From NCBI GenBank assembly GCA_903911165.1, contig CAIWCQ010000365.1:1-15000 (forward strand): a DNA stretch of 15,000 nucleotides, written 5' to 3'. The position numbers and the translations under genes were made by a program. Under the pieces are notes generated by a model, which made no database searches, was not told the DNA's origin, and saw only the letters and a list, made by a program, of their open reading frames with translations. This DNA comes from an uncultured Actinomycetes bacterium. GTDB lineage: Bacteria > Actinomycetota > Actinomycetes > Mycobacteriales > Mycobacteriaceae. Below are positions 1-7,156 of this stretch, one piece after another. Positions within the stretch are counted from its first letter, which is position 1; each line of letters opens with the position of its first letter.

Positions 1-855
1 AACGCGTCGGTACTGTTCGACGCGCCCGGTCCTCGCGCCCGGGTGCGAAACGCGGCGATCTCAGTGGCCGCGCTCGCGGTGTTCGCATTGCTGGCGTCGG
101 TGGTGGTCGCCAAACTGATCGGCAAGGGCCAGTTGACCGCGGCCAAATGGAAACCATTCCTGACCGCCGACCTGTGGCGCACCTACGTGTTGCCGGGCAT
201 CGCGGGCACGCTGACCGCGGCCGCACTGTCCATTGCACTGGCGCTGATCCTGGGTCTGGCGCTCGGTGTGGGCCGGCTCTCCCCGACGGCCGCTATCCGG
301 CGGCCGTGTGCGGTGATCGTCGAGTTCTTCCGGGCGGTCCCGGTACTGATCATGATGATCTTCGCGTACTTCCTCTATGCGTTCTATGACACGTTCCCGC
401 CGAAGTACCTAGCCCTGGCCGGGGTAGTCACCGGCCTCACGCTCTACAACGGTGCCGTGATCGCTGAAATCGTCCGAGCCGGCGTGGCGGCACTGCCGCG
501 CGGTCAGCAGGAGGCGGCCGACGCACTCGGGCTCAGCTGGAGCCAGACCATGCGGGCCGTCCTGCTTCCGCAGGCAGTCACCTCGATGCTGCCGGTACTG
601 GTGTCGCAGCTGGTGGTGGTGCTCAAGGACACTGCGATCGGCTACCAGATCACCTTCGTAGAGATGGTCCGCCAGGGCACCGTGATCGGCTCGTCCTACA
701 GCAACTATCTGCCGGCACTGATCGTGATCGCCGCCCTGATGATCAGCGTGAACTTCGCCCTGTCGGCAGTTGCCACCCGGTTGGAGCGACGGTTGCGCCG
801 GTCAGGCCGCGCCCCGCGGCCGTTGGAAGCCGCAGCACTCGAGCCCGGCGACTGA
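1..855 (+). CDS. gluD: Glutamate-type ABC transporter permease GluD (5' end missing)
   Basis: Inner-membrane permease of a polar amino acid ABC importer, most likely the GluD subunit of the GluABCD glutamate uptake system. The frame is open from base 1 and the codons before the GTG at 43 read NASVLFDAPGPRAR. That resembles the N-terminus of corynebacterial and mycobacterial GluD, so the true start lies just upstream of the window and only a few residues are missing. The protein is strongly hydrophobic, with several membrane segments. It carries the permease EAA loop around visible residues 170-190 (RGQQEAADALGLSW), which contacts the ATPase subunit GluA. The C-terminus is basic and cytoplasmic. 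gluA, gluB and gluC should lie upstream. It is convergent with recX, 32 bp apart. The family assignment is secure; glutamate as substrate is inferred from similarity to GluD. Confidence 0.88.
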   Translation, partial: NASVLFDAPGPRARVRNAAISVAALAVFALLASVVVAKLIGKGQLTAAKWKPFLTADLWRTYVLPGIAGTLTAAALSIALALILGLALGVGRLSPTAAIRRPCAVIVEFFRAVPVLIMMIFAYFLYAFYDTFPPKYLALAGVVTGLTLYNGAVIAEIVRAGVAALPRGQQEAADALGLSWSQTMRAVLLPQAVTSMLPVLVSQLVVVLKDTAIGYQITFVEMVRQGTVIGSSYSNYLPALIVIAALMISVNFALSAVATRLERRLRRSGRAPRPLEAAALEPGD

Positions 856-887
856 TTTACGCCCGCGCGGTGGTCGGGCCCGCACGG

Positions 888-1406
888 CTAGACCCGGCGG
901 CGCTCCCGTTCGGCGGCCAGCGCATCGGTAACCACCGCAACTGCCATGCTCTGGTGATAACCCCGGCGCGCCAACATGCCCACCAGTCGGCGCATCACCT
1001 TCGCATCGTCGCCATCAGCCAACACCTCACGCCGCAACTTACGCTCGACAAGTTGTTCGGCCCGAAGACGTTCGGCGCCGGCGTCGATCCCGTCCAACGC
1101 GGCGGCGATCACCTCGGTGTCAACGCCTTTGATGCGGAGCTCGGCGGCCAAGGCGCGCTTGCCTTTTCCTGAGTATGTCTGGCGGGACCGCACCCATTGC
1201 GCGGCGAAGTCCTCATCATCGATGAGACCAACCGCGACCAGCCGACCCAGCACCGTCTCGACGACGTCATCGGGATAACCGCGTTTGGCCATCTTCGCGA
1301 TGAGTTCGGCGCGACTTCGGGCCCGCGCGGTGAGCAGGCGCAAGCACAGTGCGTGCGCCTGCTCCTCGCGGGTCTCAGAAGTCGACGGGAGCGGGCAGGA
1401 CGTCAT
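888..1406 (-). CDS. recX: RecX, regulatory protein of RecA
   Basis: RecX binds RecA filaments and inhibits RecA strand exchange and ATPase activity, limiting excess recombinase. The 172-residue product is highly charged and helical and matches mycobacterial RecX. The tandem three-helix repeats can be followed through segments such as [20 protein letters not shown], the block ending [13 protein letters not shown], and a last block with LARRGYH. The ATG at 1406 lies inside recA, so recX overlaps the recA 3' end by 32 bp in a different frame. The same overlapping arrangement is known in M. tuberculosis and implies co-transcription and probably translational coupling. No separate promoter is visible, so expression should follow recA induction. 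Confidence 0.95.
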   Translation of the reverse strand: MTSCPLPSTSETREEQAHALCLRLLTARARSRAELIAKMAKRGYPDDVVETVLGRLVAVGLIDDEDFAAQWVRSRQTYSGKGKRALAAELRIKGVDTEVIAAALDGIDAGAERLRAEQLVERKLRREVLADGDDAKVMRRLVGMLARRGYHQSMAVAVVTDALAAERERRRV

Positions 1407-2427
1407 CGACGGGTCCGTCGGTCACCACCGCACCGATACCGAGCTTCTCTTTGATCTTCTTCTCGATCTCGTTGCCCACATCGGGGTTCTCGATCAGGAA
1501 GGTGCGGGCATTTTCCTTGCCTTGGCCGAGCTGCTCACCTTCGTAGGTGAACCACGACCCGGACTTGCGAACAAAGCCCTGATCGACACCCATATCGATG
1601 AGCGACCCCTCGCGGCTGATGCCCTTGCCGTAGAGGATGTCGAACTCGGCCTGCTTGAACGGGGGTGCCACCTTGTTCTTGACGACCTTGCAGCGGGTGC
1701 GGTTGCCCACCGCCTCGGTGCCGTCCTTGAGGGTCTCGATCCGTCGAACGTCCAGGCGGACCGAGGCGTAGAACTTCAGTGCCTTTCCGCCGGTGGTCGT
1801 TTCTGGTGAACCGAACATCACTCCGATTTTTTCGCGAAGCTGGTTGATGAAGATCGCGGTGGTACCGGAGTTGCTCAACGCACCAGTGAGCTTGCGCAGT
1901 GCCTGACTCATCAAGCGGGCCTGCAGGCCGACGTGGCTGTCGCCCATCTCGCCCTCGATCTCGGCACGCGGTACCAGCGCGGCCACCGAGTCGATCACCA
2001 GAATGTCCAGGGCGCCGGAGCGGATCAGCATGTCGGCGATCTCGAGTGCCTGTTCACCGGTGTCGGGTTGGCTCACCAGTAGGGCATCGGTATCCACGCC
2101 CAGGTTCTTGGCGTACTCGGGGTCGAGTGCGTGCTCGGCATCGATGAACGCCGCGATGCCGCCGGCCGCTTGAGCATTGGCCACCGCGTGCAGGGCGACG
2201 GTGGTCTTGCCCGAGGACTCCGGACCATAGATCTCCACGACCCTGCCGCGGGGCAGGCCACCGATGCCCAACGCGACATCAAGGGCGATGGAGCCGGTCG
2301 GGATGACCGCAATAGGCTGGCGAACCTCGTCACCGAGGCGCATCACCGAGCCTTTACCGTGATTCTTCTCGATCTGGGCGAGCGCGAGTTCGAGGGCCTT
2401 GCCGCGGTCGAGGGATTGATTCGCCAT
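1375..2427 (-). CDS. recA: RecA recombinase, intein-free
   Basis: RecA polymerises on single-stranded DNA, catalyses homologous strand exchange and triggers LexA self-cleavage in the SOS response. The 350-residue protein is full length. Visible elements are Walker [10 protein letters not shown] (residues 68-76), the catalytic Glu in FIDAEHALD (Glu98), Walker B DILVID (141-146), loop L1 near IEGEMGD (157-163) and loop L2 near [10 protein letters not shown] (193-202). The acidic tail ends in PAPVDF. The M. tuberculosis gene is interrupted by an intein close to the VVKNKVAPP stretch; here that site (near residues 248-256) is uninterrupted. The ATG at 2427 is supported by a GGAG Shine-Dalgarno six bases upstream (2434-2437). 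Two damage-responsive promoters lie upstream and recX overlaps the 3' end. Confidence 0.99.
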   Translation of the reverse strand: MANQSLDRGKALELALAQIEKNHGKGSVMRLGDEVRQPIAVIPTGSIALDVALGIGGLPRGRVVEIYGPESSGKTTVALHAVANAQAAGGIAAFIDAEHALDPEYAKNLGVDTDALLVSQPDTGEQALEIADMLIRSGALDILVIDSVAALVPRAEIEGEMGDSHVGLQARLMSQALRKLTGALSNSGTTAIFINQLREKIGVMFGSPETTTGGKALKFYASVRLDVRRIETLKDGTEAVGNRTRCKVVKNKVAPPFKQAEFDILYGKGISREGSLIDMGVDQGFVRKSGSWFTYEGEQLGQGKENARTFLIENPDVGNEIEKKIKEKLGIGAVVTDGPVDDVLPAPVDF

Positions 2428-2433
2428 GGATAT

Positions 2434-2437
2434 CTCC
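2434..2437 (-). promoter_or_regulatory. Ribosome binding site of recA
   Basis: On the minus strand GGAG lies six bases before the recA ATG. This fixes the start at [10 protein letters not shown], the usual mycobacterial RecA N-terminus. Confidence 0.7.
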
Positions 2438-2480
2438 GTTCTGTGGTGTTCGGTTGACCGATGTTGGTCAGTTGGCCGTG

Positions 2481-2503
2481 ACGTTAGAGAGGGCCTCTGA
2501 CAA
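2481..2503 (-). promoter_or_regulatory. recA P1 promoter, PafBC-dependent (RecA-NDp) type
   Basis: Read on the minus strand, TTGTCAGAG (2503-2495) is followed by 8 bases and then TAACGT (2486-2481). This fits the published mycobacterial RecA-independent damage promoter motif tTGTCRgtg-N8-TAnnnT at nearly every specified base. It closely resembles my recollection of the M. tuberculosis recA P1 sequence, including the CACGGCC-like continuation. In mycobacteria this motif is bound by the WYL-domain activator PafBC after DNA damage. The predicted transcript would have a leader of roughly 45 bases before the recA ATG. Confidence 0.85.
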
Positions 2504-2541
2504 AACGGGCTGACCTGGAAAGCGACGGTCGAACACCGCCC

Positions 2542-2569
2542 ACAATAACGAACATGTGTTCGATAGCAA
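2542..2569 (-). promoter_or_regulatory. recA P2 promoter, LexA-controlled
   Basis: On the minus strand a -35-like TTGCTA (2569-2564) and a -10-like TATTGT (2547-2542) are separated by exactly 16 bases, and those 16 bases are the LexA box. LexA bound there would cover the whole spacer and block RNA polymerase. The promoter lies about 40 bp upstream of the PafBC-type promoter. The box is certain by inspection; the hexamers are inferred from position and similarity to consensus. Confidence 0.65.
2548..2563. promoter_or_regulatory. LexA (SOS) box upstream of recA
   Basis: ACGAACATGTGTTCGA matches the mycobacterial SOS box TCGAAC-N4-GTTCGA at all specified bases except the first. The core CGAACATGTGTTCG is a near-perfect palindrome. 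This is the only full box I noticed in the window. A lone half-site, GTCGAACACC (2529-2538), lies just downstream in the recA direction. Confidence 0.93.
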
Positions 2570-2604
2570 GCAAGGCGCGCGGCGTGTCGGTGACGGGTCC
2601 GGGG

Positions 2605-2805
2605 CTACCACTGGTCGCGGGGCACGTCGAAGTCGGCACACAGCGCCCACCACACGTCGCGGGGGTCGACACCGTCCTCGATGGCCTGCACAGCGGTTCG
2701 CCCGCCCAGTTGGGTCAGGACGTGGTCCACCACGACCGAGGCACCGCGAACAGTTCCGAACTGCCCGTCGACGAGTTCGCGGAATTGCGTCAGTCGCACG
2801 ACCAT
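2605..2805 (-). CDS. DUF3046 family small protein (Rv2738c-like)
   Basis: Small conserved actinobacterial protein of unknown function, 66 residues, matching the DUF3046 family whose M. tuberculosis member is Rv2738c. Recognisable stretches are RLTQFRELVDGQFG near the N-terminus and the C-terminal block DPRDVWWALCADFDVPRDQW. It is acidic, with no signal peptide or membrane segment. The ATG at 2805 gives MVVRLTQF. A GTG two codons later (2799) gives MRLTQF, closer to the N-terminus I remember for Rv2738c, so either start is possible. The gene starts 13 bp after the tctA stop on the same strand and may be read from the tct transcript. In M. tuberculosis the neighbour on this side is the glycosyltransferase Rv2739c. 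Confidence 0.88.
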   Translation of the reverse strand: MVVRLTQFRELVDGQFGTVRGASVVVDHVLTQLGGRTAVQAIEDGVDPRDVWWALCADFDVPRDQW

Positions 2806-2818
2806 GAACCTAACCCGG

Positions 2819-4324
2819 TCACTCGTCCTCGCTGAAGACGGAATCGCGCTTACGTCGTACGGCAGGGAGGATCGCGATGACCAGCGCGACTAGGGCGAGT
2901 GACAGCAACACCGCCGAGATCGGCCGCGTCACGAACACGCTCAGTTCGCCCCGGGAGATGATCAACGCGCGCCGCAGGTTCTCCTCCAACAACGGGGCGA
3001 GGACGAAGCCGAACAGCAGTGGCACGGCCTCGCATCCCCAGCGGATGAGAAAGTAGCCGAGCACACCGATGATCGCGATCAGATAAACGTCCCAGGGGTT
3101 CAGGCCGAGGGAGAAGCAACCGATCGTGGCGAAGGCGATGATCGCCGGGAACAGCACTTCGGAGGGCACCGAGATCAGCCGTACCCAGAGGCCGATGAGC
3201 GGCAGGTTCAGCAGCACCAACAGCAGGTTGCCGACCCAGAACGACGCGATCAGGCCCCAGAACAGCTCCGGCTCGTCGTTGATGACATTGGGACCGGGCG
3301 TGATCCCCTGGATGATGAACGCGCCAACGAGCAGCGCCATCACCGGGTGCGCCGGCAGGCCCAACGTGAGCAGTGGGATGAAGGAGGTCTGCGCCGCGGC
3401 GTTGTTGGCGGACTCAGGCGAGGCGACGCCCTCGATGGCGCCCCGTCCGAACTTCTCGGGGTGCTTCGAGATCCGCTTCTCCACCGAGTACGACGTGAAC
3501 GCCGCCAGAATGTGCCCGCCGCCGGGCAGTACGCCGAGCGCGGAGCCAATCGCGGTGCCACGGAGCACCGGCATCCGAATTCGGCGGAAGTCGTCGCGGC
3601 TGAGCCATAGCCCCCGCACCTTCGTGCTCACCACGCTCTGGGGGTGACGGTGTTCCAGGTTGCGGATGATCTCGGCCAGGCCGAACAGGCCGACCGCGAT
3701 TGAGACGAAGTCGAGGCCTTGGTAGAGCTCGCGGATTCCGAACGTGAACCGCGGAACTCCGGTGGAGAAGAGGTCCTGGCCGACGGTGCCAAGCAGCAGC
3801 CCCAGCACGATCATCGCCAGCGCTTTCGCCGTCGAGCCGCTGGCGAGCGCGATGGAAACGACCAGGCCGAGTACGACGAGGGAGAAGTAGTCGGCCGGGC
3901 CGAACTTCAGCGCCACCGAGGCCAGCGGCGGAGCGAAAAGCGCGACAATTGCGGTCGCGACGGTCCCGGCGAAGAAGGAGCCCAGCGCCGCAGTGGCGAG
4001 CGCCGGTCCGGCCCTGCCCTGGCGCGCCATCTGGTACCCGTCCAGCGCGGTGACCGCGGACGAGGACTCGCCCGGAAGGTTGATCAGGATTGCGGTAGTC
4101 GAGCCGCCGTATTGCGCGCCGTAGTAGATGCCGGCGAGCATGATCAGCGACGCAATCGGATCGAAGTTGAAGGTGATCGGGAGCAGCAGCGCGACGGTGG
4201 CAGTCGGCCCGATGCCCGGGAGCACGCCCACCATGGTGCCGAGCGTGACGCCGAGCAGACAGATCAGGATGTTGCTCGGCTGAAGGGCCGTCTCGAAACC
4301 CAGTGCAAGTCCGGAGAGATCCAC
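2819..4324 (-). CDS. tctA: Tripartite tricarboxylate transporter large membrane subunit TctA
   Basis: Large permease subunit of a TTT-family secondary transporter, which moves carboxylates such as citrate across the cytoplasmic membrane using an ion gradient. The 501-residue protein is the usual TctA length and is hydrophobic throughout, with about a dozen membrane segments. Family signatures are clear: GVLPGIGPTATVALLLPI near the N-terminus, YGGSTTAILINLPGESSS next, and a second repeat-like motif GVLPGGGHILAAF in the middle. The tail is charged (RRKRDSVFSEDE). The GTG start at 4324 follows the tctB stop by 3 bp and has a G-rich Shine-Dalgarno inside the tctB end. Gene order tctC-tctB-tctA is complete. 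The family call is secure; the substrate cannot be read from sequence. Confidence 0.94.
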   Translation of the reverse strand: MDLSGLALGFETALQPSNILICLLGVTLGTMVGVLPGIGPTATVALLLPITFNFDPIASLIMLAGIYYGAQYGGSTTAILINLPGESSSAVTALDGYQMARQGRAGPALATAALGSFFAGTVATAIVALFAPPLASVALKFGPADYFSLVVLGLVVSIALASGSTAKALAMIVLGLLLGTVGQDLFSTGVPRFTFGIRELYQGLDFVSIAVGLFGLAEIIRNLEHRHPQSVVSTKVRGLWLSRDDFRRIRMPVLRGTAIGSALGVLPGGGHILAAFTSYSVEKRISKHPEKFGRGAIEGVASPESANNAAAQTSFIPLLTLGLPAHPVMALLVGAFIIQGITPGPNVINDEPELFWGLIASFWVGNLLLVLLNLPLIGLWVRLISVPSEVLFPAIIAFATIGCFSLGLNPWDVYLIAIIGVLGYFLIRWGCEAVPLLFGFVLAPLLEENLRRALIISRGELSVFVTRPISAVLLSLALVALVIAILPAVRRKRDSVFSEDE

Positions 4325-4327
4325 AAC

Positions 4328-4837
4328 TCAGCCCCCAAGCCAGTCGCCCACCAGCGGCAGGCGCAGCTGCAGCAACCCGACGAAGATGCCGAGACAGAGC
4401 ACCGTCAGGCCGACCGAGATGGCCAGTGCCTTGAGCGGACGAACGCCGCGGCATGCCAGCGCAGCGACGAACGTGGTCACGAACAGCGACGGCGCGAGCC
4501 CGAGCCCCTCGACGGTGGCGCCGAAGAAAACGATGCCGGCGACGAGCATGCCGCCGCGCGCCCAGGGCACCGGTCCGCGCTCGTCCGCTGCCTCGCGGTC
4601 GTGCGGGCCACCACCGCGGAAAGCCTGCACGGTGATGAACGCTCCCAGGACGGTGAGGATGACACCGAGCACGACCGGCAGATAGCCGGGGCCCATCTCC
4701 CGCGTCGACCCCATTCCGTACGTCCTGCCCCCGAGGGCAAAGGCCAAGCCGAGTGCGATGAAGGTGCCCCCGGCCAGCATGTCGGGGACGCCGGCTCGGC
4801 GGCCCGCAATCCCCGACGACGCCGGGTCATCGCTCAT
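4328..4837 (-). CDS. tctB: Tripartite tricarboxylate transporter small membrane subunit TctB
   Basis: Small membrane subunit of the TTT transporter, 169 residues (TctB/DUF1468 family), partner of TctA. About four hydrophobic segments are visible, including DMLAGGTFIALGLAFALGG near the N-terminus, LPVVLGVILTVLGAFITVQ, MLVAGIVFFGATVEG and a C-terminal LTVLCLGIFVGLLQLRLP. The motif GTFIALGLAF...GPGYLPVVLG is typical of TctB N-termini. I chose the ATG at 4837 (MSDDPASSG) because it overlaps the tctC stop as ATGA, the classic translational-coupling arrangement. The same frame stays open to 5317, but that extension is an Arg/Gly-rich antiparallel-frame artefact over tctC. The stop lies 3 bp before tctA. 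Confidence 0.92.
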   Translation of the reverse strand: MSDDPASSGIAGRRAGVPDMLAGGTFIALGLAFALGGRTYGMGSTREMGPGYLPVVLGVILTVLGAFITVQAFRGGGPHDREAADERGPVPWARGGMLVAGIVFFGATVEGLGLAPSLFVTTFVAALACRGVRPLKALAISVGLTVLCLGIFVGLLQLRLPLVGDWLGG

Positions 4838-5820
4838 CCGCCCGTGACCCCGGCGCCTTTGATGATCGGCGTCCACAGCTCGATCTGCTCCGTGAGCTTG
4901 ACCCGGTGGGCGTCCGGGTTCACCTGGTCCTGAGCCACCGGGGTGGTGCCGAGGTCGGCCATCTTGTCGATGACGTTCGGGTTCACCAGGGCAACCTGCA
5001 GGGCCTCGGTGAGCTTCGCGACGACCTCGTCGGGGGTGTTCGCCGGCACGTAAAGCCCGTGCCAGACAGCGACCTGGACGCCCGGAAGACCCGCTTCGGC
5101 CGTGGTCGGTAGGTCCGGCAGCGCCTCGATCGGCGCCGGGGTGGTCACCGCATAGGCCTTGATCGCGCCGGACCGGATCTGCCCCGCGGTGTTGGTCGTC
5201 TGGTCGCACATGAAGTCGACCTGGCCACCGACCAGATCGGTGAGCGCCGGCCCGGTGCCGTCGTACGGGACCTCGGTCAGGTCGACGCCGATCGCCTGCT
5301 CGATCAGCAGCCCGCACAGCTGGGAGCCGCCGCCGGCGTGGGCGAGGGTGAGCGTGTCAGCGTTGCCCTTGACGTAGGTGACCAGCTCCTCCAGCGTCGT
5401 CGGTGGGAGGTCTTTGCGGGCGACGATCGTCATCGGTACATCGGTGATCAGACCGATCGTCTTGAAGTCCACGAGCGGTTGGTAGGGCAGGTCGGGGTAA
5501 AGCGCGGGCGCTGTCGACATGGCGATGTTGTGGATGAGCACCTCGTAGCCATCGGGCTTGGCGTCGGCAACCTGCCCGGCCGCGACTGTGCCCCCGGCGC
5601 CGGTGACATTCTTGACCACGATCTGCTGGCCGAGCTTGGTGCTCATGGGCTCCGCGATCAGCCGGGTGACGGTGTCGGTCGGTCCACCGGCTGAGTAAGG
5701 CACCACGAAGGTGATCTCGTGGTCCGGGTACGCCGCTGGTTCGGAGTCTCGCCCCCCGCACGCGGTGAGATTGGTGACAGCGAGGGCGGCAATCCCGACG
5801 AGGGCCCAGCGTGGCGTCAT
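4834..5820 (-). CDS. tctC: TTT-family extracytoplasmic solute receptor lipoprotein TctC (Bug family)
   Basis: Periplasm-facing receptor that captures the carboxylate and delivers it to TctAB. The 328-residue product starts with a lipoprotein signal peptide (MTPRWALVGIAALAVTNLTAC), with lipobox LTAC at residues 18-21 and Cys21 as the lipidation site. This suits anchoring to the outer face of the mycobacterial membrane. The mature part is a Bug-type protein, starting YPDHEITFVVPYSAGGPTD and continuing with VVKNVTGAGG and ADAKPDGYEVLIHN, all hallmark positions. The ATG at 5820 was chosen over one at 5931 because it begins the signal peptide and has a GGAG five bases upstream. It is the first gene of the operon. 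The ligand is unknown. Confidence 0.94.
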   Translation of the reverse strand: MTPRWALVGIAALAVTNLTACGGRDSEPAAYPDHEITFVVPYSAGGPTDTVTRLIAEPMSTKLGQQIVVKNVTGAGGTVAAGQVADAKPDGYEVLIHNIAMSTAPALYPDLPYQPLVDFKTIGLITDVPMTIVARKDLPPTTLEELVTYVKGNADTLTLAHAGGGSQLCGLLIEQAIGVDLTEVPYDGTGPALTDLVGGQVDFMCDQTTNTAGQIRSGAIKAYAVTTPAPIEALPDLPTTAEAGLPGVQVAVWHGLYVPANTPDEVVAKLTEALQVALVNPNVIDKMADLGTTPVAQDQVNPDAHRVKLTEQIELWTPIIKGAGVTGG

Positions 5821-5825
5821 GGAAG

Positions 5826-5829
5826 CTCC
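5826..5829 (-). promoter_or_regulatory. Ribosome binding site that sets the tctC start
   Basis: GGAG on the minus strand, five bases from the ATG at 5820, supports the start that begins the lipoprotein signal peptide. The frame-open upstream ATG at 5931 would put 37 charged residues before it. Confidence 0.7.
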
Positions 5830-5905
5830 TTCATCGGCTGCGCTTACAGTAATCGGGGAGACAGGATCGGAATGAGACCTGGGTGACACTCGTGGCCGTA
5901 GGGCA

Positions 5906-5911
5906 ATCTTA
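5906..5911 (-). promoter_or_regulatory. Possible -10 element of the tctCBA operon
   Basis: TAAGAT on the minus strand fits the mycobacterial TAnnnT -10 pattern in the 132-bp gap between the glycosyltransferase stop and the tctC start. It would give a leader of about 80 bases. No convincing -35 is present at the normal distance, so this is tentative. Confidence 0.3.
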
Positions 5912-5952
5912 GGTTCGCAGTGCTCGCACATGACTTCTTTGCGGAAGACGCC

Positions 5953-7137
5953 TCAGCGCGCACACATGGCCGAACGACATACCGCCACTGGGTCGGCCAC
6001 GCGAACGATGGAATCCCCCGCTCGACGCGCCGCCTGCCGATAGCCCGGATTCGACAGCACCTCGGTGACACCGACGATCAATGTATCCGCGCTGAGCGGC
6101 CGCACCAATCGTGCACTCCCCTGTCGCACAACGCGATTCGCTAACTCCCACTGATCGCCACCACCGGGAACCACGACCGCCGGCACCCCGGCCAGCAGCG
6201 TCTTGGAAAGCATCCCGTGGCCGCCGCCGCACACCACCACATCGGCCGCGCGCAGCAGATCGTCCTGGCGGCCAAGGCCCACCACAGCCCACGGCGGCAC
6301 CGCGACGTCGTCGCCGCCGGGTCGGGATGACACCAGCCGGGAGACCACCAGTCGGGACCCGGCCGGCAGAGTCTCACCCGGGATCAGATACTTCAGCGCC
6401 AGTTCGGCCAGTCCGGCGGTGCCGGTGCTGGCTGTAGAGGGCGCGACGACCACGACAGGTCCCTTTCCGGGCGGTACCTCCAGCACAGCGCTCGTCGGCT
6501 CGAAATGCAGTGGGCCTATGACGACCGCCTCAGCCGGCCAGTCCGGACGCGCCACCTCCAGGGCGGGACGGGTGGCGACGAGCCGACGTCGCGGACCGGG
6601 GTCCTCGGCGGGCAGTCCGATCTCCTGTCGGGCCTGCGTGCGCTGCCGCCCCCCGGCCCGCACCGAACGTGCGGTGAACGCCCGCAAGATCGAGTCACGA
6701 ACCCGGCCCAGCACCCTGGTGCCGGGCGCCAGTCCGCTGCCGATCGGCGGCAGACCCCTCGATGGCAGATACAGCGGGTGCGGGCTGAGTTCGATCCACG
6801 GGATGCCGGCAAGTTCGGCGGCCATCCCGCCGCACACGGTGATGACATCCGAGACCACCAGATCTCGCTGCAGATCGCGCAACACGGGCAGGTTCAGCAC
6901 CGCCATCCGTGCGGCCCGGTGGTGCAGTTTGGCACCGGCATCGGTGTCATCGTCGGACTCCTCGGGGTCCAGGCCCAGCAGTTCGACGGCGTCCACCCCG
7001 GCACGTCGGGCGGTATCGAGCCACTGAACACCGGTCAGCAGCACCGGGTCATCTCCGGCGGCGGCGAAGCGCAGACACAGTGCGATCGCGGGGAACGCGT
7101 GGCCCGCTTCCGGCCCGGCGACGACGGCAACCCGCAT
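5953..7137 (-). CDS. UGT/MGT-type glycosyltransferase (Rv2739c-like)
   Basis: Probable GT-B fold glycosyltransferase of 394 residues resembling M. tuberculosis Rv2739c. The N-terminus MRVAVVAGPEAGHAFPAIAL is the typical first Rossmann strand with the Gly-His loop, where acceptors bind. The C-terminal half has the nucleotide-sugar signature: CGGGHGMLSKTLLAGVPAVV around residues 303-322, followed by PGGGDQWELANRV around 324-336. These correspond to the HxG and DQ positions of UDP-glycosyltransferases. The donor and acceptor are unknown; Rv2739c itself is uncharacterised to my knowledge. The ATG at 7137 starts exactly at the conserved motif; the frame stays open to 7461 only because it lies antisense to ephG. 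It is divergent from ephG across 87 bp and upstream of tctC on the same strand. Confidence 0.86.
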   Translation of the reverse strand: MRVAVVAGPEAGHAFPAIALCLRFAAAGDDPVLLTGVQWLDTARRAGVDAVELLGLDPEESDDDTDAGAKLHHRAARMAVLNLPVLRDLQRDLVVSDVITVCGGMAAELAGIPWIELSPHPLYLPSRGLPPIGSGLAPGTRVLGRVRDSILRAFTARSVRAGGRQRTQARQEIGLPAEDPGPRRRLVATRPALEVARPDWPAEAVVIGPLHFEPTSAVLEVPPGKGPVVVVAPSTASTGTAGLAELALKYLIPGETLPAGSRLVVSRLVSSRPGGDDVAVPPWAVVGLGRQDDLLRAADVVVCGGGHGMLSKTLLAGVPAVVVPGGGDQWELANRVVRQGSARLVRPLSADTLIVGVTEVLSNPGYRQAARRAGDSIVRVADPVAVCRSAMCAR

Positions 7138-7156
7138 CCGGCCCACGCTGCCACAA

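Noticed and set aside
861..882. Possible terminator between gluD and recX
   Set aside because: GCCCG (861-865) and CGGGC (875-879) can pair, and CGGGCCCG (875-882) is a palindrome, but the stem is only 5 bp and there is no T-run; GC-rich DNA gives such matches by chance.
2529..2538. Second LexA site at GTCGAACACC
   Set aside because: It is only a half-site with no matching GTTCGA arm at the required 4-base spacing.
3719..4933. 404-residue plus-strand frame over tctA and tctB
   Set aside because: Glu/Arg/Gln-rich composition typical of a high-GC antisense frame; the opposite strand holds recognisable transporter genes.
4838..5317. Upstream extension of the tctB reading frame to a 329-residue protein
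   Set aside because: The added residues are Arg/Gly/Asp-rich with no family features and lie over tctC in the same strand but another frame. The ATG at 4837 overlapping the tctC stop explains the real start.
5821..5931. Alternative tctC start at 5931
   Set aside because: It would place 37 charged residues in front of an intact lipoprotein signal peptide that has its own GGAG Shine-Dalgarno.
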